Positions 9,157 to 18,292 of a stretch of 64,000 nucleotides of DNA are shown piece after piece; position 1 is the stretch's first letter; each line of letters starts with the position of its first letter. The stretch lies in contig CBDFHF010000003.1 of assembly GCA_965247565.1 (NCBI GenBank), positions 124,001-188,000 on the forward strand, in the 5' to 3' direction. Both the position numbers and the translations under genes were made by a program. The notes under the pieces were generated by a model. It was not told the origin of the DNA. It did no database searches and worked only from the letters and a program-made list of their open reading frames with translations. This DNA is from CBDFHF01 sp965247565 (lineage in GTDB: Bacteria; Pseudomonadota; Gammaproteobacteria; Methylococcales; Methylomonadaceae).

Positions 9157-9324
9157 ATGACTGATAAACTAGTAACGCTCGCTAACTCGACCCCAAAACC
9201 GACGACTTTAGTCGCTATTCTGGGCGAATTGTACCAGATGGTCAGTTACATCAAAGAATCAGTTGCGCGAAAGCCGCTTGATTCGAGTGATTACCTATGG
9301 AAGGAAAGTTATTCTGCTAACTGA
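9157..9324 (+). CDS. Possible small ORF, 55 residues
   Basis: An ATG-initiated frame of 55 codons lies in the 344-bp gap between the MFS gene and the DUF1249 gene, divergent from the former. The peptide is hydrophilic, with a mid-section that could be an amphipathic helix (LVAILGELYQMVSYIKESV). No good ribosome binding site is visible and I recognise no family, so it may be chance. The rest of the gap (9325-9416) shows nothing I can name. Confidence 0.22.
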   Translation: MTDKLVTLANSTPKPTTLVAILGELYQMVSYIKESVARKPLDSSDYLWKESYSAN

Positions 9325-9416
9325 AGCTGGGCCACAGCTTATTATTTTTATGTGAGGTTAAAAACCATTAGGTGGCTGGCAAAAAGACGTCAAGCTTTTG
9401 ATTTTTTTAGCCAATA

Positions 9417-9899
9417 TTACATATATGACAGTGTATAAGCTAATATCCAGTCACACCCATCACGTCGGTTTGACTGGTGAAGTGATAATCTTTTTTTCAA
9501 ACAGTGATCCAACCATTTGTGCAAAAAATAATTCAAACGCCACTTGTAATTCATTATTTCTCGACACATCCCCACATTTTTAAAAACCAGTTTGACGCTC
9601 GCTCTGGCGTGATCGCTAAGCACCTCTGCCAATTGAAGGTCCAGATAAAGCCTAATACTGACTGTCGGGCTTAGAAGATGCTCGAGATTTTCATGAAAGG
9701 AATAACTTAATTCGATGGTAATCGTGTAGGGTGATTGCTCAATGATATCCAGATATAGCGCGGCATTGTTTGGCGCAGTGCCCATGGCATATTTTTCAAA
9801 TCCCATTAATTCAGGGATTAATTTAAACAGTTTTTGATAGTTGGATTCGCATAACTGCTCCAGGCACAGCGACTTGTTGACTGGATTTAAAAAACTCAT
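9417..9899 (-). CDS. DUF1249 family protein (YqiB-like)
   Basis: This is a 160-residue protein starting at MSFLNPVNKSLC (9899); the longer frame to 9950 overlaps queD and is unlikely. It contains the features of E. coli YqiB/DUF1249: an N-terminal helix (CESNYQKLFKLIPEL), then a beta-rich part (YTITIELSY) and a C-terminal MNYKWRLNYFLHKWLDHCL helix. Biochemical function is unknown. It is only 8 bp downstream of queD on the same strand, and pilZ lies just beyond, which suggests one transcript. Confidence 0.8.
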   Translation of the reverse strand: MSFLNPVNKSLCLEQLCESNYQKLFKLIPELMGFEKYAMGTAPNNAALYLDIIEQSPYTITIELSYSFHENLEHLLSPTVSIRLYLDLQLAEVLSDHARASVKLVFKNVGMCREIMNYKWRLNYFLHKWLDHCLKKRLSLHQSNRRDGCDWILAYTLSYM

Positions 9900-9907
9900 G
9901 GCTAAAA

Positions 9908-10312
9908 TCAGTCTTCCCGATAACAGGCATTGGCGCTGGCAGTCTCCCACAAAACTACCTGAGCAACATTAAAACCAGCTTGCTTTAGGTGCTGATAAAT
10001 CATCTTACTTAATACTTCCGCAGTGGGATGCTCATCCAGCGCCAAGAAGCGTTCCTTGTTGGCAAGTAACATGGGAATAATCGGATCTTCTTTGTACAGC
10101 AGAAAATTATGATCAAGGTGCTCGTCGATATAGCGTTCAACGCAATCCCTAAGATCAGAAAAATCGCAAACCATCCCCTGATCATTCAAGCTCGCCTGTT
10201 GAATAGTTACGGCTGCTTTAACGCTATGACCGTGTAAATTACGACATTTGCCACCATGATTCATTAAACGATGGCCGTAACAAAAATAAACTTCTTTAGT
10301 AATGGTGTACAT
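9908..10312 (-). CDS. queD: 6-carboxytetrahydropterin synthase
   Basis: This is a 134-residue PTPS-family enzyme that converts dihydroneopterin triphosphate to 6-carboxytetrahydropterin in queuosine synthesis. The start is MYTITKEVYFCYGHRL at 10312. Zinc ligands are seen in CYGHRL and in the CRNLHGHSV motif. MVCDFSDLR and the LDHNFLL segment are also typical, and the C-terminal WETASANACY carries the conserved glutamate. The usual CxxxHGH pattern is intact (C-R-N-L-H-G-H). The length is normal. Confidence 0.93.
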   Translation of the reverse strand: MYTITKEVYFCYGHRLMNHGGKCRNLHGHSVKAAVTIQQASLNDQGMVCDFSDLRDCVERYIDEHLDHNFLLYKEDPIIPMLLANKERFLALDEHPTAEVLSKMIYQHLKQAGFNVAQVVLWETASANACYRED

Positions 10313-10337
10313 GCAGATCGGAATTTTTCTTTTAAAT

Positions 10338-10637
10338 TTAATTGCCTTTGATGCTCTTAATGGTTGCGGCAATTTCGTAGTGGCTATCGTTCTGTTTGGT
10401 ACACCTAACGATTTCAATAAATGCTGTCATTGGAGGTGCCGCAGAGTTTTTTGACATTACATTTATTTCCATTGCCTTACCTGGAGCAAAATCTTGGTCG
10501 GTGATAAAAGACACGCCAGCACCGCTAATGGACTTACATTGGCCTTGAAAAGTTTGATTTGAATCAGCGAGTTTATAGGTGATGTCAAAATCGACCTCCA
10601 CTCTTGCAGAATTTCGCTTTTCATCATATTCCAACAT
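10338..10637 (-). CDS. PilZ domain protein
   Basis: This 99-residue protein starts at MLEYDEKRNSAR, which has an AGAGGAA ribosome site. It is a single PilZ domain, the cyclic-di-GMP receptor fold. The RxxxR motif is RNSAR near the N-terminus. The second motif (D/N/S)xSxxG is seen as SISGAG about 33 residues later, so ligand binding is plausible. The gene is 25 bp upstream of queD on the same strand. Its output, such as motility or polysaccharide control, cannot be read from the sequence. Confidence 0.88.
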   Translation of the reverse strand: MLEYDEKRNSARVEVDFDITYKLADSNQTFQGQCKSISGAGVSFITDQDFAPGKAMEINVMSKNSAAPPMTAFIEIVRCTKQNDSHYEIAATIKSIKGN

Positions 10638-11270
10638 AGTTTCCTCTTGGCTAAATACACACCTCGCCAATGCTGATTCTTTTAGCAGAACGGCGGCGAA
10701 GTGTACTATAAAAAGTGTGCGGCGGCTTAGGGATTATAAGCAATAACAAATCTTCAAAGCTTGTCGTATAAATTGATCCGCTTTCGTTACTTGTCTTCAA
10801 TCATAGTAAAATTCTAGAAAAATACAGAAATAATGCCTACAACATAAAAATCATCCAAGTCTTTAAACTTCTGACTGTTGTTACCCATTCCGCGTTGTCA
10901 TTCAACGAAGCTGGCTGATGATGCTTATGACACAACTCTGATGTTAGATCTCTGGGAGATTTCGACATTCCAACGTTTTCTATAGAGCGTCATGATCAAG
11001 TCGTAGCCGAGTTGAAAGCCAATCGATGCCGGAATGAGTGCACCTGTGCAGGCGGCTCTATTTCTGAGGATTCGCCGACTGCACACATAGTGAGTTTTTC
11101 ATAATTTACCCCTCATGCACACTCAGTTTACAACAGTGTTCTATACTTATGTCAGCTGAAGTCTTTGGTATGAGTAAGTTATATAGATGCGCTGCTGATG
11201 CCAACCCTTTAGGTCGAATTGGCCGAGCGGCAGTGATTAAATCAATTCCTGAAATTCATAATCGTTCTAA
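10638..11270. other. Non-coding or degraded stretch before the SMC operon
   Basis: About 630 bases hold no convincing gene. A short frame near 10950-11090 (...GDFDIPTF...) has no start or ribosome site and looks like a fragment. It contains the left copy of a 37-bp imperfect repeat that recurs after the operon. The promoter of the downstream operon must lie here, but I cannot place it with confidence. No tRNA or terminator was recognised. Confidence 0.5.
10943..10979 (+). repeat. Left copy of 37-bp imperfect direct repeat
   Basis: This ungapped 37-base segment matches 17069-17105 at 29 positions by hand alignment, in the same orientation. Both copies begin GTTAGAT and share TTCGAC and CAACG. 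The two copies bracket the four-gene SMC/TOPRIM operon. Confidence 0.55.
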
Positions 11271-12065
11271 ATGCAGCTATTCAGATACCTTGAAAACATT
11301 GATGCAGGCAAGCCCATCAATTTTGATCAGTTTCGTGAACAGCTTTGTAAGCTAGGCTACGACGATCAAACAATTTTTAAGATTTTTGCGACACAGAAAA
11401 ATTCCAAGTCAAAATATCAAGTCACCATCAAAAATGAGGAGCTGTTTAACAGGCTCCAGGCTGACTTTTCTAATCATAAGATAACCAGCAGAGTGTCGGC
11501 TGCTCTGGCTGGCGACAGTCATAAGCATCCGGTCAGTCTGGCGATGATTATTCTTTGGCCCAGTCAGCACAGTCATCCCATAGTCGTTATGAATGATGTC
11601 AACGGGATAACAGAGCCGGTCACTTTAGGTCAGCGCTTGCTTATTATCGAGAACCAAGAGAACTTTGTGCAAAAAAATGCCTCCTTGGCTTTTTTAAAAC
11701 AACAGTTTGCTGATTTTAATGATGAAGGGTTGGATATTGCTTGGGGTGCAGGTAATGCCATCAGTAATCGCTTGAATAAAGCATTTTTCATTCGCTATCA
11801 GCACATCGATTGTTTGCTTGATCTGGATATTGGCGGCCTGAGCATTTTTACCAATTTGTATGAACTAACCGCCCATCCTCGGCTCAATTTTCTACTGCCG
11901 CCCTGTGCCGATGAGCAGTTAAAAAACTCGAAGATTGATATACAAAACGAACATTTGCCAATCTTACGCAAATTTCGTGAAAATTACCCCCAACTGAGAC
12001 CAGCCATTGAATTGATGATTCATCATAAAAAAATGCTGGAACAAGAAATATATTTATCGGATTAA
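11271..12065 (+). CDS. TOPRIM-domain protein, JetD/MksG-like
   Basis: This 264-residue protein is the first gene of the SMC operon. The C-terminal half has TOPRIM features: a glutamate after a hydrophobic strand (LLIIENQ, E127) and a DxD (LLDLDIGGLS, D184 and D186) followed by a helix. This resembles the DUF2220 domain of Wadjet JetD, the subunit that cuts plasmid DNA. The N-terminal 110 residues would stand in for the arm domain but are shorter than in typical JetD. An in-frame stop lies directly before the ATG, which fixes the earliest start, and no strong ribosome site is visible. The next gene starts 2 bases after its stop. Nuclease activity is inferred. Confidence 0.7.
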   Translation: MQLFRYLENIDAGKPINFDQFREQLCKLGYDDQTIFKIFATQKNSKSKYQVTIKNEELFNRLQADFSNHKITSRVSAALAGDSHKHPVSLAMIILWPSQHSHPIVVMNDVNGITEPVTLGQRLLIIENQENFVQKNASLAFLKQQFADFNDEGLDIAWGAGNAISNRLNKAFFIRYQHIDCLLDLDIGGLSIFTNLYELTAHPRLNFLLPPCADEQLKNSKIDIQNEHLPILRKFRENYPQLRPAIELMIHHKKMLEQEIYLSD

Positions 12066-12067
12066 AC

Positions 12068-14980
12068 ATGAAAAATTTGGAATTACTGGACAAAAAAATT
12101 CCCTATTCAGTGGAAAAACTGATTGCGGTTAATTCAATCAGCTATTGTTATACCGAGCTGCCGATTGATCAGCATTGTGCGTTATTCGGACGTAATAATC
12201 TGGGCAAAACCTCGCTGCTGAATGCACTGAAACTGCATCTATTTCCGGAAATCAGTTTTAATGACTGTAAAGCTAAGTTTGCTTTTAAATCCTCCAAGGG
12301 TGAGTTGTACTCCAGCGAAGACAGCTACAACTATTATTTTCCCAGCGACAGCAGCTTTCTTATTTTAGAAGCAGAAAATATCCACGGACCTTTTTGCCTG
12401 ATTTTATTCAAATCCAACAGCAGTTTCGGTTATCAGCGGCTGGCATTGCCTTGTGCCTACGACGATATTCGCGCGCAGTTTTGGGATATTCACGATACAA
12501 ACGTCAATAATGGCTTGGGTAGTCCGGTATCGGATCTGGGTATTCCAAAAATACACGCCTTATATCAACAATATGCGAACGCCGGCGCGGTAATGCTGAA
12601 AACCACCAAGGAAATTAAAGAAAAACTGTTCAGCCATAATCCGATGCAGCGAGCCAAGGGCCGTTATTGTCTGGTGCCGTTAAAGGAAGGCGGTGTGGAA
12701 CGTGAGCTGAGCGCGTTTCGCCAGCTGATGAACTTTACTTTTGAAATTGCCAAAACAGACACCAAAGGCTTAACTGAAACCTTTGCCACCATCATTGAAA
12801 GCGGCAAAATCAATACGCAGGATAAATTGCATCAGGATTTACAGACGATCCTCGACGAATACAACGAGCTGCGCCAGACTCAAAATAAGCTGAAAACCAT
12901 AGCGAATTATCGTGATGATTTTAAGCAATTGAGCGCTCTCCATCAGAGCCGGAACGAGCAACAACAGCATTTTTCCGGTACTTTTCAGGCTTATGACAAT
13001 TATTTGACTAAGGCGGAAGCCGGGTTTCGTCAGCTAGTTGGCCAAGTCGAACCGAAGGTCAATCGCTTATCCGCAGAGCAACAAAGGCTCGGTAAAACAA
13101 GCAACGAATTGCAAAACCAAGGCAGCGAATACACCGGCCAATTGAAAATGCTGTACAGCGACCTTGATAAGCTCAATAAGCAACGCAAGCGTTTTGAAAA
13201 AATTCAGAATGACTATTCGGAAACAACGAGCGCCGGGCTCAGAAATGTCTTACAAGCCAAGCAGGATGATCTGGATGAAAAAATCATTCATCTTGAAGAC
13301 AACCAAAAAGCAGTTGATGCCCTAACCACCAAAGTGGGCTTACAAAACAGCGCTTTTGCCGCCCGGAACAAGAAAAAACAAGCGTTAGAACACTACGAGA
13401 AATTGCTGATCAGCCGGGTCGACGCCTATAGTGCCATGGTATTAAGTAACCTCAACACACAGTTTTCCGAAGTCATAGTTGATATCGATGCGAAACAAAC
13501 AGACATAATTGAGCACTTTACGCGCCTGTTTAGTATCGAACAGACCGGCTTACACTTTCTTGGCGAACCATTCAGCAAAGAACCCGCAAAATCTCCACAA
13601 CAATTGCAGGAACAGTTACAGCAAGATCTGGAATATTTGGAGGAAACTATTCAAAAACTGGATCGTGAGATTTTAGATCTAAAAAATATCTCGTCAGCTT
13701 CTGGCGAATATCAAAAGCAACAATTGCAGGAAGCCGAGAAAGCTAGGCATTACATCAAGGAAGACTTAATTATTGTTAACGCCATCGAATCTACTCAGCA
13801 GCAGTGGCAGACGAAAACTAATGAAGCTGAAGAGATCGAAAACACACAACGGCAACTGGATAAACAGCGGGAAGAAACCCAAGGCTTGCTGGATCAAATC
13901 CGTAATGACCTCGCCACCGCAAAAGAAACCTTCGAGTTACTGAACAAACAGCAGCAAGAAGCGACCTCTCTATCACAGCGCCTAAAAAACCTGAAGCCCG
14001 ATAATTTAATCCCGGTGGATATTCAAAAGGTCGACAATGTTTCGGCCAGCGACCTAGCTGAACTGGAAGGCGAACAAGCAAAGCTGAATACGTTGACAGA
14101 AAACGTGAATAAAAAACTCAATGATTTTGTCCAGTGCGGTCATTTTTCCGTACCTGTCGAAATAGCCCAAAGCAGTTATAGCAATGAGCAACAGAGCAGC
14201 ATTCTGACTGCTTTAAATAATACCTTTGCGGAATTACACGATCGGCAGGAAACCTTGCAAAGCCGTATTATCGAACATAACAAAATGACCGGCGCCAAGA
14301 TTGGCGAACTGACCGGCAATCGCAGCCACATCCGCGCCTTCATCAACAAAGTCAATAAACAATTCGAGCATTACAACATTTCTAATCTTAAGGAAATTAG
14401 GGTGGAAATCGAGCTTGACCATCGTTTTGAAGAACTGGTTAACGAGCTGGATAACACCAATTTGAATACCACCGATATTCATGACGATGCTTTATATCAA
14501 CGACTGAATCAATTCTGTGAAGATTTTTTCATCGGTGTGCGCGGTAATCGCATTCTGGAAATGAGCAAAATCATTAAAAACGTCAAATACAGTTACAAAA
14601 AAGAGCACCAGGATAAACGCGAAGAAAAAGACCAAAGCACCGGCACCAATGCGCTAATCAACTGCACGCTGCTGACTATATTAATGCGCGATTTGCTGGC
14701 ACAGGAAAGTACCCTGAAATTGCCGGTGATTTTTGATGAATTTACCGCGCTTGATGAATACAACCAGCGCACCGCTATTAAGGCCGCCACCGAACACGGT
14801 TTTGCGTTGTTCTGTGCCTCACCCACGCAAACCGCAGAAGTCGTTTCGGTCGTCGATTACTACATTACCCTGGATGACTTTCATGCCAGTACTATTTACG
14901 ACAGCAGCGGCGAACGAGACGTCGTGTTTCATCATTTTTGGGAACGGCTTTATGAAGTTTCGGAGCCGCAAGCATTATGA
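12068..14980 (+). CDS. SMC/MukB-like ATPase, JetC/MksB-like
   Basis: This 970-residue ABC-type ATPase has the SMC layout. The Walker A motif GRNNLGKTS is at residues 41-49. A long glutamine- and glutamate-rich coiled coil runs from roughly residue 250 to 810. The C-terminal head carries a signature-like STGTNALI stretch and the Walker B PVIFDEF (D890, E891). It is shorter than MukB (about 1480) and typical JetC (about 1100). Such proteins form loop-extruding motors with kleisin and KITE subunits. The stop overlaps the next start (ATGA), so its output is coupled to the kleisin gene. I favour MksB/JetC over Rad50 because of the MukF/MukE-like genes that follow. Confidence 0.82.
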   Translation: MKNLELLDKKIPYSVEKLIAVNSISYCYTELPIDQHCALFGRNNLGKTSLLNALKLHLFPEISFNDCKAKFAFKSSKGELYSSEDSYNYYFPSDSSFLILEAENIHGPFCLILFKSNSSFGYQRLALPCAYDDIRAQFWDIHDTNVNNGLGSPVSDLGIPKIHALYQQYANAGAVMLKTTKEIKEKLFSHNPMQRAKGRYCLVPLKEGGVERELSAFRQLMNFTFEIAKTDTKGLTETFATIIESGKINTQDKLHQDLQTILDEYNELRQTQNKLKTIANYRDDFKQLSALHQSRNEQQQHFSGTFQAYDNYLTKAEAGFRQLVGQVEPKVNRLSAEQQRLGKTSNELQNQGSEYTGQLKMLYSDLDKLNKQRKRFEKIQNDYSETTSAGLRNVLQAKQDDLDEKIIHLEDNQKAVDALTTKVGLQNSAFAARNKKKQALEHYEKLLISRVDAYSAMVLSNLNTQFSEVIVDIDAKQTDIIEHFTRLFSIEQTGLHFLGEPFSKEPAKSPQQLQEQLQQDLEYLEETIQKLDREILDLKNISSASGEYQKQQLQEAEKARHYIKEDLIIVNAIESTQQQWQTKTNEAEEIENTQRQLDKQREETQGLLDQIRNDLATAKETFELLNKQQQEATSLSQRLKNLKPDNLIPVDIQKVDNVSASDLAELEGEQAKLNTLTENVNKKLNDFVQCGHFSVPVEIAQSSYSNEQQSSILTALNNTFAELHDRQETLQSRIIEHNKMTGAKIGELTGNRSHIRAFINKVNKQFEHYNISNLKEIRVEIELDHRFEELVNELDNTNLNTTDIHDDALYQRLNQFCEDFFIGVRGNRILEMSKIIKNVKYSYKKEHQDKREEKDQSTGTNALINCTLLTILMRDLLAQESTLKLPVIFDEFTALDEYNQRTAIKAATEHGFALFCASPTQTAEVVSVVDYYITLDDFHASTIYDSSGERDVVFHHFWERLYEVSEPQAL

Positions 14981-16365
14981 ATGTCGCTTTAGACCGCACA
15001 TTAATTCTGCTCATCGAACATAAGGACATGATGTTCCGGCTGATCGATTACATGGATCAACATCAGCGCAAAGATTTACCCACCGAGGTGTTTTTTAACA
15101 GCATCCACGCCAAGCTGAGCAGCATGGTCAACAAGAAGGAAAAGGAAACCGCTCGACTTAACGATGCGTTTGAATTGAACAACCTGATCAAAACCGGGAT
15201 TGTTTCCGAGTTTAATAAATCGCGAGGGACGATTGCCTTTCAACCGGCGGTGCTGGATATTTTTCGACTGTTTGAGAAGGAACGCCTGCGCGGCCTGCGG
15301 AGTGCCGACCTGGAAAATATTCGCAAGCAACTTGAAGGCGCTTACCAACAGCTTGAGGCTTTAAGTTTTACGGGCGATAACATTGCCTTCCTTGAACAAC
15401 ACGATCATCTTTTTGATTTACTGCGTCGAATTAACAGTCAGATTCAAAACAATACCGCGCATTTACAACATGAGGCCGATCGATTGTCCAAGCGCTTGGA
15501 TCATGACCAAGTGCTATTGTCGCTGGATAAATCCCATCAACACAGGGAAATGCTGGTTCAGGTGAGAAAGATTTATGACCGGGAAATCATTCCCACGCTG
15601 GAATTTCTTAACTCCCGAGAATACAGCAAAACAAAGGCACCGCTAACCATCATCGACGATATCATCAAGCTTTACGATAGGCGAGGCTATGAGAATGACA
15701 GCTATTACATTGACCAATATAAACTGTCGATTCTTAGCCATTACAAAGCGGTAGAAAAAGTTAAACAAGCTATGCAACGTTATTTGCACCAAGAGCGTCG
15801 GCATCGACTGACCTATAACGCCATTGAAAATGCCTATTTGAATTTACAAAAGCTGGCGCAGAGCACGTTTACCGAAAGTCTGAAAGACAAATACATCTTT
15901 AAAGCGATGGAACCGGGGACGCTTTATTTTCATGGCCTAAAAACGCATGCCGGTGGCCAAGAAGCCTGTATCGAATGGCATGACCGCAATCATGTAATTT
16001 GCTTTAATGAATACCTGATTAACCAAAATGCCCGCAAACGCAGCGATAGCTCAGCCGAAGTCAAGACGTTTAACAATAAGTCGCCTAAGGATCCGCACAA
16101 TGCCATCAAGCGACGGATTAAACTGCTAATCGAGCGCTGTAATATTAACCCGCCCATAGATGATATCTATGTCGTTGTGCACCATCTGCTACTAGAGAAC
16201 TTACAGCAAGATTATCAACTACCCTATTTGTTGTACGGCGTCAGCTGTTTTAAACAGCAGCTCGGCAAAAGGTTTAAAGTTCAGGTGAGCTTTAATCACC
16301 CCCAACAGAGCATTCGCCATCGAAATCAGGTGCTGGAATATAACAAACGCGAATTTATTTTATGA
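14977..16365 (+). CDS. MukF/MksF-like kleisin, JetA-like
   Basis: This 462-residue, largely helical protein starts in an ATGA overlap with the SMC gene. The N-terminal 100 residues (LIEHKDMMFRLIDYMDQHQRKDLPTE... by position 10-35) look like the winged-helix dimerisation part of MukF-type kleisins. A central helical bundle and a C-terminal winged-helix-like region follow. It would bridge the ATPase heads. Assignment rests on length, helical layout and position between an SMC and a MukE-like gene, because sequence similarity within this family is low. Confidence 0.68.
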   Translation: MNVALDRTLILLIEHKDMMFRLIDYMDQHQRKDLPTEVFFNSIHAKLSSMVNKKEKETARLNDAFELNNLIKTGIVSEFNKSRGTIAFQPAVLDIFRLFEKERLRGLRSADLENIRKQLEGAYQQLEALSFTGDNIAFLEQHDHLFDLLRRINSQIQNNTAHLQHEADRLSKRLDHDQVLLSLDKSHQHREMLVQVRKIYDREIIPTLEFLNSREYSKTKAPLTIIDDIIKLYDRRGYENDSYYIDQYKLSILSHYKAVEKVKQAMQRYLHQERRHRLTYNAIENAYLNLQKLAQSTFTESLKDKYIFKAMEPGTLYFHGLKTHAGGQEACIEWHDRNHVICFNEYLINQNARKRSDSSAEVKTFNNKSPKDPHNAIKRRIKLLIERCNINPPIDDIYVVVHHLLLENLQQDYQLPYLLYGVSCFKQQLGKRFKVQVSFNHPQQSIRHRNQVLEYNKREFIL

Positions 16366-16901
16366 TTAGTAACGATCTCAGCCAAACCATTTACAACCAG
16401 CTGATCAACGGCAAGGCCATTAATAAACGTAGCTATATTGTTAAAACCAACGAACTGGAAGATAACCCGTTGTATACCGAAATTTTCATCAACTTCGATG
16501 AATACCAGCAGTTGTATCAACGCATCAATTTTGAACTGGTCCACAAAAGCAGCTGCTTTTTTTATATTCGGGAATTAGCAGGCAGCGAAGCTAACGAAGT
16601 CACTATTAAAATACAGGCCTTACTGATTGTCATCGGCCGTATCGTTACTGAAAAAGGCTATCTGTTTGATGTGCTCACCGATTATCGAGCGGGGATTAAG
16701 CTGGAAGATCTTTCTGAAGCGATGTCGGAAGAGCGTTATCTCGATATTCTGCATACCTGTAAGTTATGTATCTCGAGAAGCATTGATGAAGAAATCAATA
16801 ATCACTTAATTAGCCGAGGTATTATGTTCAAAAACAGCCGTGGACATTATGTGCTAAGTGATGGCGGAGTGGCTTTTTTTACTGAACTAACGAAATCCTG
16901 A
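16362..16901 (+). CDS. MukE/MksE-like KITE subunit, JetB-like
   Basis: This is a 179-residue protein whose ATG overlaps the kleisin stop (ATGA). The start INGKAINKRSYIV and the later IQALLIVIGRIVTEKGYLFD and YRAGIKLEDL segments fit the tandem winged-helix organisation of MukE/MksE and DUF4194 proteins. These bind the kleisin and DNA. It is the last gene of the operon. The length is close to that of JetB-type subunits. Confidence 0.66.
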   Translation: MISNDLSQTIYNQLINGKAINKRSYIVKTNELEDNPLYTEIFINFDEYQQLYQRINFELVHKSSCFFYIRELAGSEANEVTIKIQALLIVIGRIVTEKGYLFDVLTDYRAGIKLEDLSEAMSEERYLDILHTCKLCISRSIDEEINNHLISRGIMFKNSRGHYVLSDGGVAFFTELTKS

Positions 16902-17280
16902 GGGCGGGTCAAGAGATAATTTTGTGACAAGCCAAACTTAGCTTCCGATTTTGAAGAGACGAAATGAGGTTTCGGTTCTATAAGCTTATAGTTGTTCAAA
17001 CTTATAGAAAACGTCAATAGAAGTTTGGGGTTCTGACTGCGCGAATCGAAGAATGCGCAAAAACCGGCGTTAGATTTACGGAAGACTTCGACGTTACAAC
17101 GCTTTATTAATGGCCTAGTGAAATTTCCGTGATACATACCCCAAATACTCAACACCAAACCCTCAATACAACCCTAAACTGCTAATACAAAATTAGTTAG
17201 CAGGCTGGATATTTAATTCAATTTGGGTAAGATGGCTTGATATCTACAATAACTATAAATTAAATTGATTGGATTTTTTG
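16902..17280. other. Intergenic stretch after the SMC operon
   Basis: About 380 bases separate the operon from trpS. A minus-strand frame here overlaps the end of the MukE-like gene and has no family character, so I do not call it. The region holds the right copy of the 37-bp repeat at 17069-17105. An AT-rich stretch before trpS probably holds its promoter. No clear terminator is visible. Confidence 0.5.
17069..17105 (+). repeat. Right copy of 37-bp imperfect direct repeat
   Basis: This is the same-orientation partner of 10943-10979, with 29 of 37 identical bases by hand alignment. It lies 168 bp after the last gene of the SMC operon. The copies could be integration scars, or members of a dispersed intergenic repeat. 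Confidence 0.55.
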
Positions 17281-18285
17281 ATGACTAAAGCAATTGTTTT
17301 AACAGGGATCACTACGACCGGCACACCTCATTTAGGTAATTATGTTGGTGCAATAAAACCAGCCATTGCCGCTAGTAAAAACGCTAATATGTCTCCGTTT
17401 TATTTTTTGGCGGATTACCATGCGTTGATTAAATGTCAGGAGCCGGAGCGGGTCAGACAGTCCAGTTTGGAGATTGCAGCAACATGGCTGGCGTTAGGCC
17501 TGGACACCTCTAATGCGGTATTTTACAGGCAATCAGACGTACCTGAAATTATGGAGTTAACTTGGTTGCTGACTTGCGTGACCGCTAAAGGTTTAATGAA
17601 CAGAGCGCATGCGTATAAGGCGGCGGTAGCAGAAAACGAGCAAGATAGCGATCCCGACAAAGGCATTACCATGGGCTTGTTTAGCTACCCGATATTAATG
17701 GCCGCCGACATCCTGATGTTTAACGCCAATAAAGTTCCTGTAGGTAAGGATCAAATTCAACATATTGAGATGGCTCGTGATATTGCCGGGCGTTTTAATC
17801 ATATTTACGGCGAACATTTTGTATTGCCGGAAGCCGTGCTTGATAGCGATGGAGCCATCTTGGCTGGTTTAGATGGCCGGAAAATGAGCAAAAGCTACAG
17901 CAACACTATTCCTTTATTCGAGCCAGAAAAAAAATTGAGGAAATTAATTAATAAAATCAAAACCAATTCACTGGAACCCGGAGAGCCCAAAGATCCTGAA
18001 GGTTGTACCTTATTTAGTATTTATCAGGCTTTTGCGGGTCAATCTGAGATGGCGGAAATTCGAAAACGCTATGCCGAAGGCATAGCTTGGGGAGAAATGA
18101 AGCAATTGCTGTTCGAATACATCAACGAGCATATTACGCCCGCCAGAGAACGTTACGAGGCGTTGTTACAGTCGCCAGAACATATAGAGGCTGAGTTACA
18201 AGCCGGTGCCGAAAAGGCTCGAGCCATTGCCGCACCATTTATGAAAGAATTGCGCAGTGCGGTAGGAATTTCCAGAATTTCGTAA
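17281..18285 (+). CDS. trpS: Tryptophanyl-tRNA synthetase
   Basis: This is a 334-residue class I aminoacyl-tRNA synthetase that charges tRNA-Trp. The HIGH-equivalent TPHLGN is near residue 16 and KMSKS lies in GRKMSKSYSN near residue 200. I use the ATG at 17281; a TTG four codons earlier is possible but weaker. The length is typical of bacterial TrpS. The gene ends 8 bp before a convergent membrane-protein gene. Confidence 0.97.
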   Translation: MTKAIVLTGITTTGTPHLGNYVGAIKPAIAASKNANMSPFYFLADYHALIKCQEPERVRQSSLEIAATWLALGLDTSNAVFYRQSDVPEIMELTWLLTCVTAKGLMNRAHAYKAAVAENEQDSDPDKGITMGLFSYPILMAADILMFNANKVPVGKDQIQHIEMARDIAGRFNHIYGEHFVLPEAVLDSDGAILAGLDGRKMSKSYSNTIPLFEPEKKLRKLINKIKTNSLEPGEPKDPEGCTLFSIYQAFAGQSEMAEIRKRYAEGIAWGEMKQLLFEYINEHITPARERYEALLQSPEHIEAELQAGAEKARAIAAPFMKELRSAVGISRIS

Positions 18286-18292
18286 AGCTATC

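Noticed and set aside
16847..17158. 103-residue minus-strand frame after the SMC operon
   Set aside because: It overlaps the end of the MukE-like gene on the opposite strand, has no ribosome site and no recognisable family. The signal there is better explained by the 37-bp repeat.
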